Shown here in pieces: positions 56,973-64,000 of a stretch of 64,000 nt of DNA. Under the pieces are notes generated by a model. That model made no database searches and was not told where the DNA came from. It saw only the letters and a list, made by a program, of their open reading frames with translations. This DNA comes from Streptomyces sp. DH24 (lineage in GTDB: Bacteria > Actinomycetota > Actinomycetes > Streptomycetales > Streptomycetaceae): contig NZ_JARVKW010000022.1 in the NCBI RefSeq assembly GCF_029813775.1, positions 1 to 64,000 of the forward strand, given 5' to 3'. Both the position numbers and the translations under genes were made by a program. How positions within the stretch are numbered: position 1 is the first letter of the stretch; every line of letters begins with the position of its first letter.

Positions 56973-59153
56973 CTACGCCAGGGCCCGGGTCAGGTACGGG
57001 TTCGCCGTCGTGCGGACCGGCAGGCCGAGCGAGCCGGTCGCGACGGCCAGGGTGACCGCGTAGGAGTCGACGGCCCGGCGCACGTTGGGGGCGTCCAGGC
57101 TCGCGCCGGTGACGATGCGGTCGAGGTCGACGTACGCGGACCGCACGATCTCCAGCCAGGAGTACACCCGCCAGTCCTTGCGCCAGTCGCGGGTGTACTC
57201 GGCGGGCAGCAGGCGCTCCCAGCGGCGGAACATGCGGTCGCGGATCTCCGGCCGGGTCGGGGTGAGGTGCAGGTGCCGGACGAGGTCGTAGAGCGGGTCG
57301 CCGACCAGCGCCATCTCCCAGTCGATGATGGTCAGCGCCAGGTCGTCGTCCCGGCGCACCAGGTTCCAGGGGTTCAGGTCGCCGTGCAGCAGCGACGGTT
57401 CCCGGTGGGTCACCTCGTGGCGGGACAGGATCTGCCCGAGCCGGTCCGCGTCCGGCAGGCCCAGCAGCCGGGCCAGTTGCTGGGACTCCTTCGGCAGCCC
57501 TCGCACCAGCGACACGAGTTGGCCGCACAACCAGCGGTGGAAGCCGCCCTCGCCGGCCGCCGGGTCGACCTGCTGGTAGTCGACGTGCCGCAGGGCGCCG
57601 AGCTGGTCGACGAGGCGGTCCGCCTCGTGCGGCAGCAGGCCGTGCACGGGGTGGTTGGGCGGCCGGTCGGCGTCCGGGCCGACGTAGGTGTGGATGGCGA
57701 AACGGTCGTCCGGGTAACTCTCGCCCAGCGCCAGCACGCGGGGCGCCGCGACCTCCACGCGCGCCTGCTCGATGGCGCGCAGCACGGCGTGCTCACTGAG
57801 GAAACTGCGCTCCCGGCGGCACACCTCCGGCAGTTTCCGCCGCACGACCACCGGCGTCGCGGCGCCGGTCACCCGCACGACGGTGTTGAGGTGCGCCGTC
57901 CCCTTGAACACCCGGTACGCCGGCGCGGCCCCCTCCGCCACCAGCGCCTCCCGCACGAGCCGAGCGGGAAACTCCGGGTGCTCCGGCACGCGGCGGTCAG
58001 GTTCCCAGACCAGGGCCCGCGCGATCCGGCCGGGCCCGCCGCGCTGCGGGTCGGTGCGGGAGGCCAGCCACCGGAACAGGGCCCGCTCGATCTCGCCCTC
58101 GCCCGGCACGCTCCTGAGCCGCAGCGGTTCGGCCGCCGCCTCCAGGGAGCGGCGCACCTCGGCGGTGGCGTCGTCGAGCCGCTTCTGCGTGAACGACTCC
58201 TCCAGCGACCGCGCGGCCCGTATGACGTCCGGATACACGGACCGCGCCCGCTCGAAGGCGACGTAGTGGTCCAGGTCCCTGGTGAGGCCCGCGACGGCGG
58301 CCGGGCGGACGGCCCGCATGGCCCGCGCCCACGCGTCGACCACCTCGGCCCACTGCCCCGGCGGGTACCGCATGCGGACCAGGTGCGTGGCCAGGTCGTG
58401 CAGGGGATCGCCGTAGGTGGCGAGCTCCCAGTCGACGCAGATGAGCGGCGGGACGCCTCCGTAGGACACGAGCACGGTGTCCCGGTGCAGGTCGGCGTGG
58501 AGGAGGCTGTACGGCCGGCGGGTCATCGCGGGGACGCGTTCGGCCATGCCCGGCAGGGCGTCGTCCGGGATGCCGAGGGCGGCGAACAGCCCGCCGAACG
58601 CCGCCCACTTGGGTTCCCGGACCTGCCGGCCGGCGAGGACCGCCAGGGTTCTCAGGAACCCCCGGCTGTCCGTCTCGTTGCGGGGCCGGCCGGCGGGCAG
58701 GGCAGGCAGTGTTCCGCGCCGTACGTGCGCCATCTGCGCGAGCAGGTCGGCCAGCGCCCGGACGAGCAGGGCGTCCACGGGCCTGCCGTTGCCGCAGACG
58801 CTGGAGAGCGGGACGCCCTCCACACAGCTGTGGACGGCGAAGTCCTCCCGCTCGACCAGGCACTCCGGCACGTGCGGCAGGACCGCCCGGACCGCGCGCA
58901 GGACGGCCGCCTCGTCCCGCCAGGTCCTGACGCCCACGGGCAGCGCCCCGGTGCGCCGCATCCGCACGGTCACGGTCGTCCCGGCCTCCCGGCCGAGCAG
59001 CCGGGCCACGGGTTCGGTCAGCGGTACGACGAAGCTCTGGTGGTCGTGGCCGCCGCTCGCGCCGGCCTGCCGGACGGTGTCCACGAACTCCCTCAGGACG
59101 TCGGGCGTGGCGCGCTTCCCGCGAAAGGAACGGGGAAGGGGAGGTGCGCCCAC
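56973..59153 (-). CDS. Double-domain aminoglycoside-phosphotransferase-like protein
   Basis: A 726-residue fusion of two APH-fold kinase domains. Domain 1 (about 20-330) has HADLHRDT and VDWELATYGDPLHDLATH; domain 2 (about 395-690) has HGDLNPWN and IDWEMALVGDPLYDLVRH. The Asn of the Brenner motif is replaced by Thr in domain 1, suggesting a regulatory or altered half, while domain 2 is intact. A helical linker joins them. The substrate is unknown; it lies downstream of the devA-devB operon on the same strand. The GTG at 59153 (GGAG 6 nt upstream) is preferred over longer starts up to 59315. Confidence 0.82.
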   Translation of the reverse strand: MGAPPLPRSFRGKRATPDVLREFVDTVRQAGASGGHDHQSFVVPLTEPVARLLGREAGTTVTVRMRRTGALPVGVRTWRDEAAVLRAVRAVLPHVPECLVEREDFAVHSCVEGVPLSSVCGNGRPVDALLVRALADLLAQMAHVRRGTLPALPAGRPRNETDSRGFLRTLAVLAGRQVREPKWAAFGGLFAALGIPDDALPGMAERVPAMTRRPYSLLHADLHRDTVLVSYGGVPPLICVDWELATYGDPLHDLATHLVRMRYPPGQWAEVVDAWARAMRAVRPAAVAGLTRDLDHYVAFERARSVYPDVIRAARSLEESFTQKRLDDATAEVRRSLEAAAEPLRLRSVPGEGEIERALFRWLASRTDPQRGGPGRIARALVWEPDRRVPEHPEFPARLVREALVAEGAAPAYRVFKGTAHLNTVVRVTGAATPVVVRRKLPEVCRRERSFLSEHAVLRAIEQARVEVAAPRVLALGESYPDDRFAIHTYVGPDADRPPNHPVHGLLPHEADRLVDQLGALRHVDYQQVDPAAGEGGFHRWLCGQLVSLVRGLPKESQQLARLLGLPDADRLGQILSRHEVTHREPSLLHGDLNPWNLVRRDDDLALTIIDWEMALVGDPLYDLVRHLHLTPTRPEIRDRMFRRWERLLPAEYTRDWRKDWRVYSWLEIVRSAYVDLDRIVTGASLDAPNVRRAVDSYAVTLAVATGSLGLPVRTTANPYLTRALA

Positions 59154-59439
59154 AGGTCGCTCCGAGGTGAGAGGGGACGGTATGGCACACGGTAGGCGTG
59201 CGGGTCCCGTCGCGCATGGCGGCGGGCGCCGTGACGTCCGCGACGGGTGACTTCCACCCTTCCGCATGAGGTGTACGCCGGTTCGGTCGAGTGTGGCTCG
59301 CGGGCCCCTCGACACGAGGAAAACCGGGCGATCGCCCCATTGGTGCGGGCATGCTACAGCACGCCGGGCGCGCGTCCGCCGAGCCGCCGTCAGCCGCCCG
59401 CGAGGCGTCGGCGCCGGGCGGGGGGAGGGCGCCCGCGTC

Positions 59440-60192
59440 CTACCCCCGCACCTCGCGCAGCAGGGGTTCGAGCGACGTCACCACGGCGTCGGCTCCGGCG
59501 CTCCGCAGCAGCGCGGCCTTGTGTTCGTCGCTCGCGTAGCCGAGGAACGGGACCCCGGCGCGCCGGGCGGCCTCGTGGTCCGTGGGGGCGTCGCCGATCA
59601 TCAGCGCGGCGGCCGGGGCGGCGCCCATGGCGTTCAGGGCGCGGCCGAGGCAGTACGGGTCGGGCTTGAGGTGGTGCAGCTCCTGGGTGCGGCCGTAGAC
59701 GTGGGGGTGGAAACAGCCCGCCAGGCCCCGGCTCTCCAGGTAGGTGCGCACCACGCGCGGGGAGTTGTTCGTGGTGATGGCCATGCGGGAGCCGACCGCC
59801 GTCCAGGTGCGGATCAGCGGGTCGGCGTACGCGGTGGGCATCGCGGACGCCGTGGCCCGCAGCTCCTCCTGGGTGAGGCGTTCCTCCAGTTCCGCGACGA
59901 GGTCGCTGCGCGGGTGCCGGCGGTCCACGGCGCGCAGCACGACCTGCGGGTCGAGGGTTTCGCGCTCGGTGTCCGTCAGCAGGCCGTGCAGGCCCCGTCC
60001 CTCCAGCCACTGCACCAGGTCGCGCGCCACGCGCTCCGCCGAGTGCCCGGCGAACAGCCGGCAGATCGGCCCGTCGAAGTCCCAGAGCACGACGCGGGCC
60101 CGCGCGACCAGGTCCCGGAGTCCGTCGGGAGCGGGTGCCGGCCGGGCCGCCCGCACGGCCACCGGATCAGTCTGCGTCGTATCAGAAGTCAC
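59440..60192 (-). CDS. devB: HAD-family hydrolase, DevB-type
   Basis: A 250-residue HAD phosphatase: nucleophile motif VLWDFDGPICRLF, motif II TTNNSPR, motif III Lys in LKPDPYCLGRAL, motif IV GDAPTDHEAARRAG. Similar to phosphoglycolate phosphatases. Its GTG shares its G with the TAG stop of devA, so it is translated from the same message. In S. coelicolor the devA-devB operon is needed for normal aerial development; the natural substrate of DevB is not known. Confidence 0.87.
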   Translation of the reverse strand: MTSDTTQTDPVAVRAARPAPAPDGLRDLVARARVVLWDFDGPICRLFAGHSAERVARDLVQWLEGRGLHGLLTDTERETLDPQVVLRAVDRRHPRSDLVAELEERLTQEELRATASAMPTAYADPLIRTWTAVGSRMAITTNNSPRVVRTYLESRGLAGCFHPHVYGRTQELHHLKPDPYCLGRALNAMGAAPAAALMIGDAPTDHEAARRAGVPFLGYASDEHKAALLRSAGADAVVTSLEPLLREVRG

Positions 60193-61049
60193 TAGGAGAG
60201 TGTCAGGTCAGTGGTGATGGTTTCCCAGAGGGCGTCGAACCACTTCTGGGATTCCGCCACGAACGCCGCGTCCCGCGCCCCGGCCGCCGCCTCGAAGGAG
60301 AACAGCAGGGACTCGGCGCCCAGGACGTCGTACATGTCCAGCGTCCCGGCGTCCGAGGTCTCCTCGCGGCGGGCGACCATGTAGTACGCCATCAGCGCCT
60401 CCGTGCCGTTGAGCAGGTACAGCTTCACCGGCGGCGTGAAGGGCAGGGCGCGGAAGGTGACCCGTACGTCGATGCCGTGCGAGTGGCGCAGCGAGCGCAG
60501 GTTGTGGCGCAGGACGTGGCCCTGGGCGTTGCGCTGCTGGAGCCAGCGCTGGTGGACCGGGTCGTCGTCGCCGTGGTCGCCGACCGAGATCGGGAAGGCC
60601 AGGTTGATGTCGCGGGACGGCAGCAGGATGCGCACGTCGATCGACTCGGGGCGGATGCGGCCCTCGTGTATGAGGCGCAGCGGTTCGCCGAGCCCCAGCA
60701 TCAATGTCTCGGCCGTCAGGCAGGCCGCGTCGACGCGCACGTGCGGCACCTGGAACGCCTCGGCCAGCCGGGGCGCGATGGCCACCATGGTCGGCTGCGG
60801 GTCGTGCCGGGCCGGACCGGGAACGGCGATGCGCGGCGGGCTGCCCTTGCTGACGTTGCTGAGCAGGCCGTCCTCCTGGAGGGCCCGCAGGGCCTGGCGC
60901 ACGGCACCGCGCTCCACACCGAACTCCTCGGCCAGCTCGGCCTGGGTGGGCAGGCGGTCTCCGGCCCTGAGCTCGCCGACGCGGATCCGCTCGCGCAGCA
61001 CGTCGGCGATCTCCTGGGGCGTGCGCTTGTCGCTGCCGTTCACTGCCAC
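60192..61049 (-). CDS. devA: GntR-like developmental regulator DevA
   Basis: A 285-residue regulator: GntR winged helix at about 5-70 (TPQEIADVLRERIRVGELRAGDRLPTQAELAEEFGVERGAVRQALRALQEDGLLSNVSKG) and a distinct C-terminal domain (LPSRDINLAFPI, RALPFTPPVKLYLLNGTEALMAYY, SQKWFDALWETITTDLTLS) shared with DevE and not UTRA or FCD in layout. The S. coelicolor homologue SCO4190 is required for development and represses itself. GTG at 61049 was chosen because AGGAG precedes it by 6 nt; a TTG start at 61070 is possible. Cotranscribed with devB. Confidence 0.9.
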   Translation of the reverse strand: MAVNGSDKRTPQEIADVLRERIRVGELRAGDRLPTQAELAEEFGVERGAVRQALRALQEDGLLSNVSKGSPPRIAVPGPARHDPQPTMVAIAPRLAEAFQVPHVRVDAACLTAETLMLGLGEPLRLIHEGRIRPESIDVRILLPSRDINLAFPISVGDHGDDDPVHQRWLQQRNAQGHVLRHNLRSLRHSHGIDVRVTFRALPFTPPVKLYLLNGTEALMAYYMVARREETSDAGTLDMYDVLGAESLLFSFEAAAGARDAAFVAESQKWFDALWETITTDLTLS

Positions 61050-61077
61050 GTTCTCCTGGGTCACGACCAAACGCTAA

Positions 61078-61189
61078 CAACTCTGACCCATCTAAGGGGA
61101 GTTGCTCGGAAGTTGTTTATGCCTGACCGCCAAGTGGGGACAACTTACTAAGAGTTGGTTACCAACTTGACTCACTTGCTCCGAGTTGG
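61078..61189. promoter_or_regulatory. Cluster of AGTTG half-sites at the devA promoter
   Basis: Seven AGTTG/CAACT half-sites lie within 112 bp (61078, 61100, 61111, 61141, 61153, 61163, 61184), including a perfect 15-bp palindrome AGTTGGTTACCAACT at 61153-61167. They sit between devA and the divergent small gene at 61240. A near-identical palindrome occurs upstream of devE. Confidence 0.85.
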
Positions 61190-61239
61190 CGGACATTTTG
61201 CTTCCGGAGCCCGACCCGAAGCCAGAAGGGGGAACCACC

Positions 61240-61428
61240 ATGCCGGCCCTCGCCCTCCTCTCCGCCGTGTTCGTCATCGGCTTCGAGCAGCTCGTCCAGT
61301 GGAAGTTCGGCGCCACCGGAGTCGTCGGTCTGCTCCTGCTCACCGTGGGCCTCAAGGCCAACAGCCCCACCATCAGCACGATCGGGGCCGTCCTGCTCGC
61401 CGTCCTGCTCTCGGGGCCGGCGCTGTGA
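61240..61428 (+). CDS. 62-residue hydrophobic small membrane protein
   Basis: Two hydrophobic helices (ALALLSAVFVIGFEQLV and ATGVVGLLLLTVGLKA...TISTIGAVLLAVLLSGPAL) fill almost the whole protein. It lies between devA (divergent) and devE (convergent) and has a good GAAGGGGG site before ATG 61240. I do not recognise a function. Its promoter shares the half-site cluster with devA, so control by DevA or DevE is likely. Confidence 0.75.
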   Translation: MPALALLSAVFVIGFEQLVQWKFGATGVVGLLLLTVGLKANSPTISTIGAVLLAVLLSGPAL

Positions 61429-61461
61429 ACGAAGCCCCCGCGATCGGCGCCGCGGGAGACG

Positions 61462-62367
61462 TCAGGACGTGAGCACCAGCTCCGAACTGATCGTCTCCCA
61501 CAGCGCGTCGAACCACAGGTGCGACTGCTCCACGAACGTCGTGTCCCGCGGGCCGGCGCCCTGCTCGAAGGCGAACAGCATCGACCGGGTGCCCTCGGTG
61601 TCGTACATCTGAAGCGGCTCGTGGTCGATCTCCTCCTCGCGGCGCCGCAGCGTGTAGTACGCGAACAGCGCCTCCGCCCCGTTGAGCAGGTACAGCTTCA
61701 CCGGCGGCGTGAAGGGCAGGGCGCGGAAGGAGACCCGCGCGTCGACCCCGTGCAGGGTGCGCAGCGCGAGCAGATTGTGCTGGAGGACCTGGACCTGCGC
61801 GTTGCGGTGCGCCACCCAGCGCTCGTGGACCAGGTCGTCGTCGCCGTGCCGCTCCACCGGGACCGGGAAGGCGAGGTGGATGTTCCGGCTGGGCAGCAGC
61901 ACCCGCATGTCGATCTTGGCCGGTTTCAGCTGTCCGGCATGCATCCGGCGCAGCGGCTCACCGAGGGCGAGATTGAGGGAGACCGACGTCAGACAGAGGG
62001 CGTCGATCTCTACGTGCGGGGCGGCGAAGGCCTCCGCGACACGGGGTCCCAGGGCGACCGTGGTCGGCAGCGGCGGCGCTCCGGGCCCGGTCAGCGCGGA
62101 GGCGGGGTGCGGCGCGACCCGCGCCGGGCTTCCCTTGGAGACGTCGGTGAGCAACCGCTCCGACTGCAGCAGGCGCAGCGCCTGGCGCACGGCGCCGCGC
62201 TCCACACCGAACTCGTCGACCAGTTCCGCCTGGGTGGGCATGCGCTGTCCCGGCCGCAACACCCCGGACATGATGCGGGCGCGCAGTTCGTCGGCCACCT
62301 CGCGAGGTGACCGCTGTGACCGCTGTGACCTCTTCCGCCCATTGACGGAGGCGTGTTCCGGGTCCAC
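61462..62367 (-). CDS. devE: GntR-like regulator DevE, paralogue of DevA
   Basis: A 301-residue paralogue of DevA, aligned end to end (PREVADELRARIMSGVLRPGQRMPTQAELVDEFGVERGAVRQALRLLQSERLLTDVSKGSPARVA; LPSRNIHLAFPVPVERHGDDDLVHERW; RALPFTPPVKLYLLNGAEALFAYY; WFDALWETISSELVLTS). It begins with a small repeat SQRSQR. The pair probably arose by duplication, as reported for S. coelicolor SCO4188/SCO4190. GTG at 62367. A 15-bp palindrome like that of devA lies 88 nt upstream. Confidence 0.9.
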   Translation of the reverse strand: MDPEHASVNGRKRSQRSQRSPREVADELRARIMSGVLRPGQRMPTQAELVDEFGVERGAVRQALRLLQSERLLTDVSKGSPARVAPHPASALTGPGAPPLPTTVALGPRVAEAFAAPHVEIDALCLTSVSLNLALGEPLRRMHAGQLKPAKIDMRVLLPSRNIHLAFPVPVERHGDDDLVHERWVAHRNAQVQVLQHNLLALRTLHGVDARVSFRALPFTPPVKLYLLNGAEALFAYYTLRRREEEIDHEPLQMYDTEGTRSMLFAFEQGAGPRDTTFVEQSHLWFDALWETISSELVLTS

Positions 62368-62454
62368 AGTCCCAGACTACAACGTCCCGCCATCTTCGCG
62401 CAGTTCACACGAAGGTGGTTATGAGACGCACCCAAGCGGAGATAAGTACAGTGA

Positions 62455-62469
62455 AGTTGGCTGCCAACT
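62455..62469. promoter_or_regulatory. devE-promoter palindrome AGTTGGCTGCCAACT
   Basis: A perfect 15-bp palindrome (arms AGTTGGC/GCCAACT) differing by one base per arm from that upstream of devA. Probable DevA/DevE operator. Confidence 0.82.
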
Positions 62470-62531
62470 CGCGCAACATGGTCACACCTTAGGACGGTTG
62501 GCCGACGCGAAGGGCTGTCGAAGGACGATGT

Positions 62532-62564
62532 CGGGCTCCCTTCCGGAGGGGAGCCGGGAGCCCG
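62532..62564 (-). terminator. Terminator after the Eis-like gene
   Basis: Stem CGGGCTCCC / GGGAGCCCG, with an alternative inner stem GGCTCCC/GGGAGCC, just past the stop. Confidence 0.7.
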
Positions 62565-62587
62565 GTCGTCCACGGCAGGAAGGAGAC

Positions 62588-63847
62588 TCAGAACAAGTCC
62601 GGGCACCACGGACGCCTGGACGTACGCAGCAGGGCGTCGGCCACCCGGCCGGCGCCCGCTCGTTCCTCCCGCACCCGGCCCAGCGCCGCGAGCCGCACCG
62701 CCGACTCGTCACCGAGCCACAGCGCCGCCAAGTCACCCACGTCGAGGGCCAGATCGGCGGACTCGGTGGTCGGCTTGCAGGACCCCCCGTCCGCCGCCGC
62801 CTCCAGCCGGTAGCGCCCGCCGGCCCCGCCGCCGTCCCAGGCGTCCACGACCTCCAGCACCAGCGAGCCCTCCCCCTCGTACGTCCGCGCCTCCAGCGCT
62901 CGTACGACGTCCAGGATCCGCACCCACAGCCAGTCCGCCTGCGTGGTGATCCTGGCCGCGCGCGGGTCCGGCAGGAACAGGGGCAGCAGGTCGTCGGGGG
63001 CCCGCCAGCCGCTCTTGACGCTCGTGACCCAGTCGATGGAGCACAGGAAGCGCCACAGCGCGCGCTCCGCGGCCGGGGTCACGCCGATCAGCCAGTTCAC
63101 CGTGGCCGTGTTCAGCGGCTGCTTGGCGTCGCCCCACGTGTCGTCCGCCTCGTACGACACCATGCCCTCGACCGTGCCGTCCGCCGCGCGGTACACGGCG
63201 TAGAAGGGCTCGGTCCACGACGGTTCGAAGCGGACGGCGCCGGTCCGGGACCGCCACCACAGGTCGTCCCGGCTCACGGCACCCGGCTGGGCGCGGCGCA
63301 GCCGCTCGTGCAGTTCGGGGCCCAGCTCGCGGACGTCCTCGCCGTCCACGAGGTCGATACGGCCGCCGTCCTCCGGCCCCGACCAGCGCGGGTCGAGGCC
63401 GGCCCGCGGCACGTCGACGGTCCACTCGGTCATCCAGGTGGCAGGGCCGAAGCCGTACCGCCCGTAGATCGGGTACTCGGCGGCGATCAGCGTCGCGACG
63501 ACGTCACCGCGGTCCCGCGCGGCGGCCAGGTCACGCGCCATCATGCGGCTGAGCAGGCCGCGGCGGCGGTGGGTCGGGCTCACGGTGACGTTCGAGACGG
63601 CGTCGGCCGGCACCGGCGCGCCGCCGACCGCGGTGAGCTCCTGCGCGAAGGAGCGGAACGTCGCGACACAGCGGCCCCGGTCGAAGGCGCCGAGCAGCCG
63701 GCCCGGCACCCACTGCTCCCGGCGGGCGGCCAGCTGCTCCTCGCTGATCGCGGGCTCCTGGAGGAACCCGGTCTTCACGGCGCGGTGCCAGTCGGCGAAC
63801 TCGGCCTCGCTGATGGGACGTACGTCGATGTCGGCGCTGCGGGTCAT
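62588..63847 (-). CDS. Eis-family GNAT acetyltransferase
   Basis: A 419-residue protein with the three-part Eis layout: N-terminal GNAT (1-140; SNVTVSPTHRRRGLLSRMMARDL with the acetyl-CoA loop), a second degenerate GNAT (about 145-300) and an SCP2-like C-terminal domain ending in the conserved PWCPDLF, where Eis proteins use a C-terminal carboxylate. Eis enzymes acetylate several amines of aminoglycosides or other amine substrates. The natural substrate here is unknown. ATG at 63847. Confidence 0.9.
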   Translation of the reverse strand: MTRSADIDVRPISEAEFADWHRAVKTGFLQEPAISEEQLAARREQWVPGRLLGAFDRGRCVATFRSFAQELTAVGGAPVPADAVSNVTVSPTHRRRGLLSRMMARDLAAARDRGDVVATLIAAEYPIYGRYGFGPATWMTEWTVDVPRAGLDPRWSGPEDGGRIDLVDGEDVRELGPELHERLRRAQPGAVSRDDLWWRSRTGAVRFEPSWTEPFYAVYRAADGTVEGMVSYEADDTWGDAKQPLNTATVNWLIGVTPAAERALWRFLCSIDWVTSVKSGWRAPDDLLPLFLPDPRAARITTQADWLWVRILDVVRALEARTYEGEGSLVLEVVDAWDGGGAGGRYRLEAAADGGSCKPTTESADLALDVGDLAALWLGDESAVRLAALGRVREERAGAGRVADALLRTSRRPWCPDLF

Positions 63848-63916
63848 GCGGCCACGGTAGGTCGACGCGGGCGGAGGTGTCGCGGCGTTTATCGCCCGCC
63901 CGGCGCCTCCGCCGCC

Positions 63917-64000
63917 TCACATCAGCAGGTCGTCCACCTGTGCCTCGCCCTCCCGGTAGCGGCGGGCGATCTCCGCGCTGCAGTCGTCGGCCGTGCGCTG
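63917..64000 (-). CDS. C-terminal end of a gene cut by the window edge
   Basis: The last 27 codons and stop of a minus-strand gene (ending EIARRYREGEAQVDDLLM). Charged and helical; too short to name. Confidence 0.6.
   Translation of the reverse strand, partial: QRTADDCSAEIARRYREGEAQVDDLLM

Overview
This is a high-GC actinobacterial chromosome segment and almost certainly a Streptomyces. The evidence is the G/C-dominated third codon positions, many GTG starts, gene families such as MsiK, MshA, CarD, PhoR/PhoP, TerD, HbpS-like and DevA/DevE, and rare TTA codons confined to one accessory gene. From memory, the gene order follows the S. coelicolor core chromosome from about SCO4290 (left) down to about SCO4187 (right). 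That comparison is recollection and was not computed.

Layout. 0.07-7 kb: trehalose-phosphatase, a DUF3263 protein, an orphan sugar-binding lipoprotein divergent from nagK-nagA and a PfkB sugar kinase, with two DasR-type (dre) sites in the divergent promoter, then a CBM membrane protein. 7-14.6 kb: a CdgB-type diguanylate cyclase, flavin reductase, ArfB, TerD, a secreted M1 peptidase, an HbpS-like secreted protein and a pentapeptide-repeat protein. 14.7-20.2 kb: an FAD oxidoreductase, then a SoxR-box-controlled quinone oxidoreductase, an MFS exporter, a streptomycin-kinase-like protein, a GNAT protein and tRNA-Thr. 20.5-25 kb: msiK (the shared ATPase for sugar ABC importers), a small secreted protein, a nucleotidyltransferase and a DoxX membrane protein. 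25-29.7 kb: rlmB, cysS, ispF, ispD and carD on the minus strand. 30.3-35 kb: a lipoprotein, then phoP/phoR divergent from phoU across PHO boxes, then a 51-residue Cys-rich peptide and a DUF4242 (nickel-binding family) protein.

35.1-39.7 kb looks like an accessory insertion between the DUF4242 gene and gpmA. It holds a TTA-containing aminotransferase, a two-gene module (a HicA-like small protein plus a large HTH protein), a GntR/UTRA regulator and an RsbW-like ATPase. 39.8-50.2 kb returns to core-like genes: gpmA, MFS, DUF2000/AraC pair, YbjN, mshA, a methyltransferase, an NlpC/P60 endopeptidase, a receiver-PP2C phosphatase and a DUF2516 protein. 50.3-54 kb holds an HBHA-like protein with an XRE regulator that has a 32-bp perfect palindrome upstream, a MerR/GyrI regulator, and an HxlR/imine-reductase-like pair. 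54.1-63.9 kb holds a HelD-type helicase with a TetR gene and palindromic operator, a double-domain aminoglycoside-phosphotransferase-like protein, the developmental cluster devB-devA / small membrane protein / devE, an Eis-type acetyltransferase, and the cut-off end of one more gene.

Themes. Amino-sugar and sugar uptake (binding lipoprotein, nagKA, MsiK) is tied together by DasR-type sites. Phosphate sensing (PhoRP/PhoU), redox response (SoxR box, flavin reductase, mycothiol synthesis) and development (CdgB, DevA/DevE) are all represented. The least explained items are the HicA-like/HTH module, the Cys-rich peptide next to the DUF4242 protein, the palindromic operators of the XRE and TetR genes, the repeated AGTTG half-sites at devA and devE, and the tandem kinase with one degenerate active site.
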